Source of the DNA: Vreelandella halophila
Lineage (GTDB): Bacteria > Pseudomonadota > Gammaproteobacteria > Pseudomonadales > Oleiphilaceae
Assembly: GCF_019903425.1 (NCBI RefSeq)
Contig: NZ_JACHUZ010000011.1
Coordinates: 62,001 to 126,000 of the forward strand
Length of the DNA: 64,000 nucleotides
Direction: 5' to 3'
Shown here one piece after another: positions 8,061 to 16,455 of the stretch (its first letter is position 1; each line of letters opens with the position of its first letter). The notes beneath the pieces are model-generated. The model searched no databases and was not told where the DNA came from. It saw nothing but the letters and a program-made list of their open reading frames with translations. Both the position numbers and the translations under genes were made by a program.

Positions 8061-10556
8061 ATGGCCTCAGGAACCCCTCAGGACGACCCAAGCGCGGATC
8101 GTGAATCCCAGAAATATGAAAAACCAGTCCACGGCCGGGAAACCATCCTGGAACACCTGAAAAAGCGCGGTGCTCCGGCGACCCACCAGAAACTCTGTGA
8201 AGAGTTCGACCTGGACGACGAGGACCGCATTGAGGGGCTGCGTCGGCGCTTGATCGCCATGGCGCGGGATGGCCAGCTTATCTGCAACCGCCGTGGCGCC
8301 TATCTGCCCATTTCCGAGGCGGATCTCACCCGGGGGCATGTTCAGGGCCACCGGGATGGTTTCGGTTTTGTGGTTCCTGAAGGCGGTGGTGATGACCTTT
8401 TTCTGAATGCCCGCCAGATGCGGCAGGTCTTCCACGGCGACCGGGTACTGGTGCGCGAGGATCAGAGGGACGCCCGGGGCAAGCGCGAAGCGGTCATCGT
8501 GGAGGTGCTGGAACGCAACACGGCCCAGGTTGTGGGTCGCATGCAGCGCGAGGACGGTGTTTCCATGGTGATTCCGGAGAACAGCCGGATCAACCAGGAG
8601 ATTCTGGTCCCGGAGGAGGCCTGCCAGGGGGCGGGCCATGGCCAGTACGTCACCGTTACCATCGAGAAGCAGCCCACAGTGCGCAACAAGCCGGTCGGGC
8701 GCGTGGTCGAGATTCTGGGCGACCATATGGCGCCGGGCATGGAGATTACCGTGGCCATCCGTTCCTATGGCCTCCCGGATCAGTGGCCGCCGGCGGTCAC
8801 GGAGCAGGCACGCAGCATTCCGGACGAGGTCTCTGAACAAGCCAAGCAGGGCCGGGTGGATCTGCGCGATCTGCCCCTGGTCACCATCGACGATGAAAGC
8901 GCCCGTGACTTTGACGACGCGGTCTACGCGGAGAAGCGCAGGGGCGGCGGCTACCGGCTGATTGTGGCCATCGCGGACGTGGCCTGGTACGTGCGGCCGG
9001 AGACGCCTCTGGACCTGGAAGCCCAGAACCGGGGCAATTCGGTCTACTTCCCGGACCACGTGGTCCCCATGCTGCCGGAGAAACTCTCCAATGGCCTCTG
9101 TTCGCTGAACCCCGGCGTTGATCGTCTGTGCATGGTTGCGGACATGAATCTGAGCCGGGAAGGCAAGATCACCCAGTACTGCTTCTACGAAGCGGTTATG
9201 CACTCCCATGCGCGCCTGACCTACAACAAGGTCAGCTCCATTCTGGAGCACCCGGAGTCGGATGATGGCCAGAAGCTGCGCGGTGAGTACAGCAAGGTGG
9301 TGCCCCATCTGGAAACGCTCTACAGCTGTTACCAGATGCTGCGCGAGGCGCGTGAGCGGCGTGGTGCCATCGACTTTGAGACCACGGATACCCAGATCCG
9401 GTTTGATCGTGACCGCAAGATCAGCGAGATCGTGCCGGTGGAGCGCAACGCCGCGCACAAGCTGATTGAGGAGTGCATGCTGTGCGCCAATGTGGCCACG
9501 GCACGCTTCCTGAAACAGCACAAGATCCCGACGCTCTTCCGCGTGCACGACTCACCCTCGCCGGAACGGCTGGCGGACGTGCGCCAGTTCCTGAGCGGGC
9601 TGGGCCTGGATCTTCCGGGCGGGGATGACCCGGAACCCCAGGATTATCAGCAGGTACTCAGCCAGGTGCAGAACCGCCCGGACGCGCACATCATCCAGAC
9701 GGTGATGCTGCGCTCCATGAAGCAGGCGGTCTATACCTCCGAGCAGCGGGGCCACTTCGGTCTCGGGTTTGAGGAGTACACGCACTTCACGTCGCCCATC
9801 CGCCGCTATCCGGACCTGCTGATCCACCGGGGCATCAAGTCGGTGATCCATCGCAAGGCCAGAGGCGGTGCCATGGCCGGAATCAAGGCTCTGTTCGGCA
9901 GTCAGAAGAAGGCGAAGACCATAGTGCCGGCGGAGAAGCCGGACCCGGAACTCGCCCAGTACGGCTATACCCAGGAACGCGTCCAGCAGCTGGGCGAACA
10001 CTGCTCCATGACGGAGCGCCGGGCCGACGATGCCACCCGTGATGTGGAGGCCTGGCTCAAATGTGAGTTCCTGCAGGGCAACGTGGGCGAGGTATTTGAT
10101 GGTGTGATCGCCTCGGTCACCGGCTTCGGGCTGTTCGTGCAGCTGGGCGGCGTCTACACCGAGGGCCTGGTGCACATCTCGGCACTGGGTGGCGACTTCT
10201 TCCACTTCGACCGTATCCGCCACACACTGATCGGCGAGCATACCGGGCGGACCTTCCGTCTGGGGGATCAGGTGCGGGTGCGCGTTGTCCGGGTGGACCT
10301 GGATGACCGCAAGATTGACCTGGAGCTGGAAGAGTCCCTTCCGGACGCCAAGAAGGGCGGCGGCAAGGGTTCGGGCAACCGCAGGAAAGGCGGTGGCAAG
10401 GGCCAGCAGGGTGGCCGCAAACAACAGGGCGGTGACCAGCAGAAGCAGGCGAAAGAATCCGAGTCGGGCGACGAGGCGGCACCGAAGAAGAAATCCGGTG
10501 GGCGTCGCCGTCGGCGTGGCGGCCGTGGTGGTGGCGGCAACAAGAGCGAAGGCTGA
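8061..10556 (+). CDS. rnr: Ribonuclease R
   Basis: Processive 3'-5' exoribonuclease that degrades structured RNA and takes part in tmRNA quality control. Domains in order: an N-terminal helix-turn-helix (HGRETILEHLKKRGAP), two cold-shock domains (GHRDGFGFVVPEGG), the RNB catalytic domain with TIDDESARDFDDAVYAE supplying the metal-binding Asp residues, an S1 domain (GNVGEVFDGVIASVTGFGLF) and a Lys/Gly/Arg-rich tail of about 80 residues typical of RNase R rather than RNase II. I chose ATG 8061 (831 residues) because GGCGGA precedes it; TTG 8025 would add 12 residues without a ribosome site. rlmB follows within 15 bases. Confidence 0.95.
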   Translation: MASGTPQDDPSADRESQKYEKPVHGRETILEHLKKRGAPATHQKLCEEFDLDDEDRIEGLRRRLIAMARDGQLICNRRGAYLPISEADLTRGHVQGHRDGFGFVVPEGGGDDLFLNARQMRQVFHGDRVLVREDQRDARGKREAVIVEVLERNTAQVVGRMQREDGVSMVIPENSRINQEILVPEEACQGAGHGQYVTVTIEKQPTVRNKPVGRVVEILGDHMAPGMEITVAIRSYGLPDQWPPAVTEQARSIPDEVSEQAKQGRVDLRDLPLVTIDDESARDFDDAVYAEKRRGGGYRLIVAIADVAWYVRPETPLDLEAQNRGNSVYFPDHVVPMLPEKLSNGLCSLNPGVDRLCMVADMNLSREGKITQYCFYEAVMHSHARLTYNKVSSILEHPESDDGQKLRGEYSKVVPHLETLYSCYQMLREARERRGAIDFETTDTQIRFDRDRKISEIVPVERNAAHKLIEECMLCANVATARFLKQHKIPTLFRVHDSPSPERLADVRQFLSGLGLDLPGGDDPEPQDYQQVLSQVQNRPDAHIIQTVMLRSMKQAVYTSEQRGHFGLGFEEYTHFTSPIRRYPDLLIHRGIKSVIHRKARGGAMAGIKALFGSQKKAKTIVPAEKPDPELAQYGYTQERVQQLGEHCSMTERRADDATRDVEAWLKCEFLQGNVGEVFDGVIASVTGFGLFVQLGGVYTEGLVHISALGGDFFHFDRIRHTLIGEHTGRTFRLGDQVRVRVVRVDLDDRKIDLELEESLPDAKKGGGKGSGNRRKGGGKGQQGGRKQQGGDQQKQAKESESGDEAAPKKKSGGRRRRRGGRGGGGNKSEG

Positions 10557-10571
10557 TCCGGGGACGGCTTG

Positions 10572-11333
10572 ATGGCGCAACATACCCTCTTTGGCTGGCA
10601 CGCAGTCACCACACTGTTGGAGCGGCATCCGGAACGGGTGCGCAGCCTCAAGCTGCAGCAGGGCCGTGAGGACGGCCGCCAGAAGCGGGTGCGCCAGCTG
10701 GCCGATGATTTCGGGGTTGCCGTGGAGCAGTGCCAGCGCCGGGTTCTGGATGAGGCCAGCGACGGCGGCAACCACCAGGGGGTGGTGGCCGTCATCAAGC
10801 CTCCGGTTGCCCTGGGCGAAGACGAGCTCCTGGAGCGCCTGGAAACACCGGACCACCCGCCCTTCATTCTCCTTCTGGATGGCGTCACGGATCCACACAA
10901 TCTGGGTGCCTGCCTGCGCACGGCCGATGCGGCCGGCGTGGATGCGGTGGTGGTTCCCAAGGACCATTCGGCCCCGCTCAACGGTGTCGCCATGAAGGTC
11001 GCCAGCGGTGCGGCGGAGTCCGTGCCGCTGGTACGGGTCACCAACCTGGCGCGTTTCATGCGCCGGTGCCAGGAGCAGGGCATCTGGTTCACCGGCACCT
11101 CGGATGCCGCCGAGGCGGGCATCCACGACCTGGATCTAACCGGCCCCATGGCTCTGGTCATGGGTGCCGAGGGCAAGGGCATGCGCCGCCTCACCCGCGA
11201 GCACTGTGATCAGCTGGGCCATCTCCCCATGGCCGGACTGGTCAGCTCACTCAATGTCTCCGTGGCCGCTGGCGTCTGCCTTTTTGAGGCCCGTCGCCAG
11301 CGTACGATTGCATCAGCCGCACACGGGGCATAA
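10572..11333 (+). CDS. rlmB: 23S rRNA (guanosine-2'-O)-methyltransferase RlmB
   Basis: SpoU-family methyltransferase that modifies G2251 in the ribosomal peptidyl-transferase loop. The 253-residue protein starts AQHTLFGWHAVTTLLERHPE (substrate-binding domain) and has the knotted SPOUT motifs LLLDGVTDPHNLGACLRTAD, LVMGAEGKGMRRLTREHCD and LPMAGLVSSLNVSVAAGV. TTG 10569 directly before the ATG is an alternative start. The rnr-rlmB order is conserved in related bacteria. Its stop codon is part of the -10 box of the downstream ribosomal-protein promoter. Confidence 0.95.
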   Translation: MAQHTLFGWHAVTTLLERHPERVRSLKLQQGREDGRQKRVRQLADDFGVAVEQCQRRVLDEASDGGNHQGVVAVIKPPVALGEDELLERLETPDHPPFILLLDGVTDPHNLGACLRTADAAGVDAVVVPKDHSAPLNGVAMKVASGAAESVPLVRVTNLARFMRRCQEQGIWFTGTSDAAEAGIHDLDLTGPMALVMGAEGKGMRRLTREHCDQLGHLPMAGLVSSLNVSVAAGVCLFEARRQRTIASAAHGA

Positions 11334-11336
11334 AAT
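11308..11336 (+). promoter_or_regulatory. Promoter of the rpsF operon
   Basis: TTGCAT (11308-11313) and TAAAAT (11331-11336) have 17-base spacing and lie across the last codons of rlmB. Initiation near 11343 would produce a leader of about 75 bases before rpsF. Confidence 0.6.
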
Positions 11337-11340
11337 GTGC

Positions 11341-11395
11341 GATCCCGTTTTGCGGGGTCAATACCACTCCTTGCTTCCGGCAATGGATCGGAAGC
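11341..11395 (+). promoter_or_regulatory. Structured leader of rpsF, candidate S6:S18 autoregulatory site
   Basis: Two hairpins follow each other: GATCCCG (11341-11347) with CGGGGTC (11353-11359), 7 pairs including one G-T, loop TTTTG; and GCTTCCG (11373-11379) with CGGAAGC (11389-11395), 7 perfect pairs with a 9-base loop. rpsF leaders of many bacteria bind the S6:S18 complex to repress the operon. Position and CCG-containing hairpin suit that role; the assignment is inference. Confidence 0.45.
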
Positions 11396-11418
11396 TGCCC
11401 AAACCGTAAGGAGCGATA

Positions 11419-11856
11419 ATGCGTCATTACGAAATCGTGACACTGGTTCATCCTGACCAGAGCGAACAGGTGCCCGCCATGATCGAGCGCTACTCCAAGC
11501 TCGTCACCGACGATGGCGGTACAGTCCACCGGGTCGAGGACTGGGGGCGGCGTCAGCTGGCCTATCCGATCAACAAGATCCACAAGGCCCACTATATCCT
11601 CATGAACATCGAGTGCACCCAGGAGGCGCTGGGTGAACTGCAGCACAACTTCCGGTTCAATGACGCGGTCATCCGCGATCTGATCGTGCGCAAGGATGAG
11701 GCGGTGACTGAACCCTCGCCCATGAAGGCAGCCGAGAACCGTGAGGAACGCGGCGACGACAAACCGCGCCGGCAGACAACCTCCGGTGGCTCCGGGGATA
11801 CGGAATCAGAGGGTTCCGACTCCGAGACCGAAGAAGCCGGCGAAAGCGCCGAATAA
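11419..11856 (+). CDS. rpsF: 30S ribosomal protein S6
   Basis: Binds S18 in the platform of the small ribosomal subunit. The start [20 protein letters not shown] and the segment [21 protein letters not shown] are S6 signatures. At 145 residues it is about 10-15 longer than E. coli S6 because of a strongly acidic Ser/Glu tail after residue 95 ([14 protein letters not shown]). E. coli S6 is glutamylated at its C-terminus by RimK; this tail may mimic that state or reflect a salt-adapted proteome. A strong site, AAGGAG, precedes the ATG. First gene of rpsF-rpsR-DUF2232-rplI. Confidence 0.96.
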   Translation: MRHYEIVTLVHPDQSEQVPAMIERYSKLVTDDGGTVHRVEDWGRRQLAYPINKIHKAHYILMNIECTQEALGELQHNFRFNDAVIRDLIVRKDEAVTEPSPMKAAENREERGDDKPRRQTTSGGSGDTESEGSDSETEEAGESAE

Positions 11857-11886
11857 CACGCATCAGAGAACTGAGGATACCGATTC

Positions 11887-12117
11887 ATGGCTCGTTTTTT
11901 CAGACGTCGTAAGTTCTGCCGTTTCACCGCGGAAGGGGTCAAGGAGATCGACTACAAGGATCTCGACACCCTGCGCGGCTACATCACTGAAACCGGTAAG
12001 ATTGTACCCAGCCGGATCACCGGTACACGTGCCCGCTATCAGCGGCAGCTGGCAAGCGCCGTGAAGCGCGCCCGTTATCTGGCTCTGCTGCCCTACGCCG
12101 ACAGCCACGACCAGTAA
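11887..12117 (+). CDS. rpsR: 30S ribosomal protein S18
   Basis: Small-subunit platform protein that pairs with S6. The 76-residue sequence starts [17 protein letters not shown] and contains [35 protein letters not shown] and the ending [13 protein letters not shown], all diagnostic. One Cys, in RRRKFCRF, is kept. It lies 30 bases after rpsF, in the same operon. Confidence 0.97.
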   Translation: MARFFRRRKFCRFTAEGVKEIDYKDLDTLRGYITETGKIVPSRITGTRARYQRQLASAVKRARYLALLPYADSHDQ

Positions 12118-12136
12118 CGGCCATCGGGTTCAGCTG

Positions 12137-12988
12137 ATGCAGCGTCTGGCCGAGTTCATACTGCGGGGCCCCATGCCTGCGGCCGCTGTGGCGGTCGGGG
12201 GCATGGTCCTGCCGTTCCTGTTCTGGCTGGGTGCTGCGGCGGTCGGGCTCGTGACGCTCAGGCTGGGGCCCCAGAGAGGGCTGATTACCGGGCTCTGGGC
12301 AATGCTTCCGGGCGCGGCCTGGCTCTGGGTCGGGATGGATCCGGCACCATTGGTGGTGCTGCTGATCACAATGGTCATCTGCACTGTGCTGCAGATGACC
12401 ATTTCCTGGGAAAAGGCCCTGATGGCCGGGGCCGCGCTTGCAATAGGGATTGCCCAGGCCCTGCCGGTGGTGGCACCGGCATTTTTTGATCAGCTGATCA
12501 CAACGGCCCAGCAGGTGTACGGCGAGATGAACGCCGGCATGATGGAGAACCTGCCCGAGGATGTGGATCCGGAAAATGTGATCCGCACCATGATGATCGC
12601 GGTGCTGGGGGTTCTCAACTACGCACTGGCCATTGCGGCGTCCCTGCTTGCCAGGGGCTGGCAGGCCCGGCTCTTCAATCCGGGTGGGCTGCAGTCGGAG
12701 TTCCATGAATTCCGGCTCTCGGCACCAACGGCGCTGGGGCTGCTGGTGCTCATGGCGGTCGGGGAGTTCGTGGGGATCAATGGAACCCTGCTCCTGCTTG
12801 TGCTGGGTCTTCCGTTGCTGCTTGCGGGGCTCGCCCTGGTGCACGGCACGCTCGCAAAGCGTGGGCTCGGCACCGGCTGGCTTGTGGGCTTTTACATTGC
12901 GCTGGCGGTGCTGGTTCCATGGTTGTTCCTGGTGCTGGTTTTCGCGGCCGTCATCGACAGCTGGCTTGATATCAGACAGCGACTTTAG
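12137..12988 (+). CDS. DUF2232-family integral membrane protein
   Basis: A 283-residue, very hydrophobic protein with about eight membrane segments, for example VAVGGMVLPFLFWLGAAAVG, ALGLLVLMAVGEFVGI and LLLVLGLPLLLAGLALVHG. Its place between rpsR and rplI is where a DUF2232 (YybS-like) membrane protein is found in many gammaproteobacteria; its function there is unknown. An acidic loop (ENLPEDVDPENV) sits near residue 140. Translation probably follows rpsR, 19 bases upstream. Confidence 0.85.
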   Translation: MQRLAEFILRGPMPAAAVAVGGMVLPFLFWLGAAAVGLVTLRLGPQRGLITGLWAMLPGAAWLWVGMDPAPLVVLLITMVICTVLQMTISWEKALMAGAALAIGIAQALPVVAPAFFDQLITTAQQVYGEMNAGMMENLPEDVDPENVIRTMMIAVLGVLNYALAIAASLLARGWQARLFNPGGLQSEFHEFRLSAPTALGLLVLMAVGEFVGINGTLLLLVLGLPLLLAGLALVHGTLAKRGLGTGWLVGFYIALAVLVPWLFLVLVFAAVIDSWLDIRQRL

Positions 12989-13003
12989 ACAGAGGTTATT
13001 GGG

Positions 13004-13450
13004 ATGAACGTTATACTGCTCGAAAAAATGCACAAGCTCGGTGATCTGGGTGACCAGGTGAAGGTCAAGCCGGGCTTCGGGCGTAATTACCTTGTTCCCT
13101 ACGGCAAGGCGGTTCCCGCCACCGAGGCGAACATCAAGGCATTTGAGGAACGCCGTGCGGAGCTTGAGAAGGCTGCTGCTGAACGCCTGAAGGCCGCTCA
13201 GACCCGTGGCGAGAAACTTGATGGCAGCTCCGTCACCATCGAAGCCAAGGCCGGTGAGGAAGGCAAGCTGTTCGGCTCCATCGGCGTCCGCGATATTGCG
13301 GAAGCGGTATCCGCCAACGGCACCGCTGTCGAAAAGAGCGAAGTGCTGCTGCCGGAAGGCCCCATCCGCATGACCGGCGAGTACGGGATCACGCTGCAGC
13401 TGCACACCGATGTGCAGGCAACGATCCAGCTGAACATCGTCAAGGGCTGA
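13004..13450 (+). CDS. rplI: 50S ribosomal protein L9
   Basis: Large-subunit protein at the base of the L1 stalk. MNVILLEKMHKLGDLGDQVK and VKPGFGRNYLVPYGKAVPAT form the N-terminal rRNA-binding domain; a long helix rich in Glu/Ala (ERRAELEKAAAERLKA) links it to the C-terminal domain with GKLFGSIGVRDIAEA. The 148 residues equal the usual length. It lies 15 bases after the membrane protein and precedes dnaB, the classical order. Confidence 0.97.
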   Translation: MNVILLEKMHKLGDLGDQVKVKPGFGRNYLVPYGKAVPATEANIKAFEERRAELEKAAAERLKAAQTRGEKLDGSSVTIEAKAGEEGKLFGSIGVRDIAEAVSANGTAVEKSEVLLPEGPIRMTGEYGITLQLHTDVQATIQLNIVKG

Positions 13451-13481
13451 ATCCGGCCCGGAGCAGGGGAGTGCCCGGCTG

Positions 13482-14876
13482 ATGGCGCAGGAACCGGAAG
13501 CTGACGAGCGCACCAGCCGCGTCAAGGTGCCCCCGCATTCGATCGAAGCGGAACAGGCCGTGCTTGGCGGCCTGATGCTCGATAATGCGGGGTGGGAGCT
13601 TGTGGAAGGGCTCATCACCTCCGGGGACTTCTACCGCTCCGAACACCGCCTGATATTCCACGCCAGCGAGCGGCTCATCGCCAACGACAAGCCGCTTGAT
13701 ATGGTCACGGTGGGCGAATGGCTTGAACAGGCCGGGGATCTTGATGCCTGTGGCGGGCTTGAGTACCTGGGCCGTCTGGTCGAACAGACCCCCGGTGCGG
13801 CCAACCTCCGAAGTTACGCCGAGATCGTCAAGGAACGGTCTGTTTTCCGGCAACTGATCGAGGTGTCCGGCCACATTGCCGATTCCGCTTTCAATCCCCA
13901 GGGGCGCTCCAGCGCCGAGATTTTGGATGCCGCCGAAAGCCAGGTGTTCCAGATTGCCGAGCACCAGGTCCAGCAGGGTGGCGGCCCGCGTGAGATCAAT
14001 CCCATCCTCAGGGAAACCCTGGAGCGGATCGAGTCGCTGTTCGAGACCGAGGGTGGGCTTACAGGCCTGACGTCCGGCTTCAAGGATCTGGACGACATCA
14101 CCTCCGGCTGGCAGCCCTCGGATCTGGTGATCGTGGCGGCGCGTCCCTCCATGGGCAAGACCGCGTTTGCCATGAACCTGGTCGAGAACATGCTGATGGC
14201 GACTGATAAGGGCTGTCTGGTGTTCAGCATGGAGATGCCGGCGGATGCCATCGTGATGCGGATGCTCTCATCCATTGGCCGGATTGATCAGACCCGGATC
14301 CGCAACGGCAGCCTGGAGCAGGATGACTGGCCGCGTCTCACCTCAGCAATCAGTCTGCTCAAGGACAAGCCACTCTATATCGATGACACGCCGGCACTGA
14401 GCCCAACTGATATGCGTTCGCGGGCGCGGCGTATTGCCCGGGAGATGGACAGCCAGGGCAAGGAACTCGGCATGATTATGGTGGACTACCTGCAGCTGAT
14501 GCGGGCACCGGGCAACAATGAGGGCCGTACCGCCGAGATCTCCGAGATCTCGCGGGCTCTCAAGGGGCTTGCGAAGGAGCTCAACTGCCCCGTGATCGCG
14601 CTGTCCCAGCTCAACCGGAGCCTGGAGCAGCGGCCTAACAAGCGTCCGGTCAATTCGGACCTGCGGGAATCCGGCGCGATCGAACAGGACGCTGATGTGA
14701 TCGCCTTCATCTACCGCGATGAGGTCTATAATGAGGACAGCACCGACAAGGGCATCGCTGAGATCATCATCGGCAAGCAGCGTAATGGCCCTGTCGGGAG
14801 TGTCCGGCTGGCATTCCTCGGTCAGTACACCAAGTTCGAGGATCTGGCTTACGGGGATTATGGAGGCGACTATTAA
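13482..14876 (+). CDS. dnaB: Replicative DNA helicase
   Basis: Hexameric 5'-3' helicase of the replication fork. The N-terminal domain begins at PPHSIEAEQAVLGGLMLDN; after a linker the RecA-type motor has Walker A RPSMGKTAFAMNLVEN (about residue 225), Walker B LGMIMVDYLQLM, LSQLNRSLEQRPNKRPVNSD and DADVIAFIYRDEVYN. Its 464 residues equal the family length and no intein interrupts it. The stop TAA shares its last base with the ATG of alr. Confidence 0.96.
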   Translation: MAQEPEADERTSRVKVPPHSIEAEQAVLGGLMLDNAGWELVEGLITSGDFYRSEHRLIFHASERLIANDKPLDMVTVGEWLEQAGDLDACGGLEYLGRLVEQTPGAANLRSYAEIVKERSVFRQLIEVSGHIADSAFNPQGRSSAEILDAAESQVFQIAEHQVQQGGGPREINPILRETLERIESLFETEGGLTGLTSGFKDLDDITSGWQPSDLVIVAARPSMGKTAFAMNLVENMLMATDKGCLVFSMEMPADAIVMRMLSSIGRIDQTRIRNGSLEQDDWPRLTSAISLLKDKPLYIDDTPALSPTDMRSRARRIAREMDSQGKELGMIMVDYLQLMRAPGNNEGRTAEISEISRALKGLAKELNCPVIALSQLNRSLEQRPNKRPVNSDLRESGAIEQDADVIAFIYRDEVYNEDSTDKGIAEIIIGKQRNGPVGSVRLAFLGQYTKFEDLAYGDYGGDY

Positions 14877-15958
14877 TGCCGCGGCACACCCGGGCCCGTA
14901 TCGATCTGGACGCGCTCAGAAGCAACTTCCGTAGGGCCCGGGAACTTGCCCCCCATTCGGCCTCGATGGCCGTGGTCAAGGCGGACGGTTACGGTCACGG
15001 TCTTGAGCCGGTGGCACGGGTTCTGGCCGGGGAGACCGATTGCCTGACCGTTGCCACCATCGGGGAGGCAAAGAGGCTGCGTGATGGCGGCATCGAATCC
15101 GCCATTGTTCTGCTGGAAGGGGTGCATGAGGCGGCGGACTGGTCGGCTGTTTCGGAGCTGGGGTTGCACCCGGTCCTGCACAGCCCTCACCAGCTGGCGG
15201 GCTCCGAGGCCCTGGACGCGGAGGTGCCGGTCTGGATCAAATGCAACACCGGCATGAACCGGTTGGGCGTGGAACCGCGGGACGTGGCGGCTTTCCGGCA
15301 ACGGCTGGCGTTCCGGCCCGGTCTGCGGGTCGTCGGTCTTCTCTCTCACTACGCCTGCGCGGATGACCTCAGGGATCCGATGACCCGCCGACAGAAGGAG
15401 TGCCTTCAACGCATCCGGCGTGATCACCCGGATCTGCAGGTCAGCCTCGCCAACTCCGCGGCCCACTTCCATGATCCGGCCCCAGACTGTGACTGGACGC
15501 GGCCTGGCATCATGCTCTATGGCGGAACCCCCCTGATCGGAACCACCGGCCCGGCGCTCGGCCTGAAGCCGGTCATGAGCCTGGAGTCCCGGATTATCGC
15601 CGTGCGTGATCTGGGGGCGGGCGAGTCAGTGGGCTATGGCGCAACCTGGGTCGCGGAAGCCCCCTGCCGTATGGGGATTGTGGAGATCGGCTACGGCGAC
15701 GGTTACCCCAGGCATGCTCCCAGTGGGACTCCAGTGGCTGTGGCCGGGCAGCGGTGTAAACTGATCGGGCGGGTGTCCATGGATATGATCGCCGTGGACC
15801 TGAGCCAGTGTCCGGGCGCAGAGGTCGGCGCGCCGGTTGAGCTCTGGGGCCACCATGTGGGTATTGATGAGGTGGCCGGCATGGCCGGCACCATCAGTTA
15901 TGAACTGCTGACCGGGGTTTCCCCGCGCGTCCCCCGGGTCCATGAGGGCGACCGCTGA
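14876..15958 (+). CDS. alr: Alanine racemase
   Basis: PLP enzyme making D-alanine for peptidoglycan. The cofactor lysine lies in SMAVVKADGYGHGLEPVARV near residue 36; the second catalytic residue is the Tyr in SVGYGATWVAE. CNTGMNRLGVEP, GRVSMDMIAVDLS and the ending LTGVSPRVPRVH are also typical. Length 360 is normal. Its start overlaps the dnaB stop by one base, indicating coupling. The stop codon abuts, without a gap, the stop of the convergent gene on the other strand. Confidence 0.96.
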   Translation: MPRHTRARIDLDALRSNFRRARELAPHSASMAVVKADGYGHGLEPVARVLAGETDCLTVATIGEAKRLRDGGIESAIVLLEGVHEAADWSAVSELGLHPVLHSPHQLAGSEALDAEVPVWIKCNTGMNRLGVEPRDVAAFRQRLAFRPGLRVVGLLSHYACADDLRDPMTRRQKECLQRIRRDHPDLQVSLANSAAHFHDPAPDCDWTRPGIMLYGGTPLIGTTGPALGLKPVMSLESRIIAVRDLGAGESVGYGATWVAEAPCRMGIVEIGYGDGYPRHAPSGTPVAVAGQRCKLIGRVSMDMIAVDLSQCPGAEVGAPVELWGHHVGIDEVAGMAGTISYELLTGVSPRVPRVHEGDR

Positions 15959-16315
15959 TCAGGCGTCGCTCTCGGGTTCGAACAGAACCTCTTCCAGGAA
16001 GACCAGAATCCCCTCAATGTGCTCATCGTCCGCCTTCTTGAGTACGTTGTGGATGACCATCCGGGTGCCCTTGAGCATGCTGCTGATGCCCATCTTGGCC
16101 ATTTTCTGAAGCATGGCACCCGCGTTCATGCGCCGCAGTGGCTCGAGGAAGAAGAAATCCGTACCCGTTTCCGTGAGTTCCATGATCAGGTTGTAGAGGT
16201 CATCGCGCCGTTCCTTGGTGACACCGTTGGTCCGGATATCGCTGATCACCTGGTGGGCTCTCTGGTACTGGGGTTCGGGCAGGGGGGCCACCAGATGGTG
16301 CTGATGTTTTGGCAT
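15959..16315 (-). CDS. Conserved-looking small protein of unknown function
   Basis: A 118-residue soluble protein that I cannot assign. It begins with His-rich MPKHQHHLVAPLPEPQ, has a charged helical middle (GVTKERRDDLYNLIMELTE), a Met-rich segment MLQKMAKMGISSMLKG, and an acidic end. A good ribosome site, AAAGGAG, precedes the ATG by 8 bases. The stop lies directly against the alr stop. The ribosome site and clean tail-to-tail fit support a real gene; no enzymatic motif is visible. Confidence 0.65.
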   Translation of the reverse strand: MPKHQHHLVAPLPEPQYQRAHQVISDIRTNGVTKERRDDLYNLIMELTETGTDFFFLEPLRRMNAGAMLQKMAKMGISSMLKGTRMVIHNVLKKADDEHIEGILVFLEEVLFEPESDA

Positions 16316-16455
16316 TGGTCATACTCCTTTGTGTACAGATGTTTTCTGGGTTCGTCATTACACGCATTGCATCAATCTTGGGCATTGGCTGAAATGGCGG
16401 TTATGCTGTCGTATCGTGCAACCCGTCACATTCCGGACCTGCAAGCGACCCTGTT

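Noticed and set aside
12017-13618. A 533-codon minus-strand frame across the rpsR-rplI-dnaB region
   Set aside because: It runs antisense through four confidently assigned genes in a known conserved operon; no ribosome site or motif supports it.
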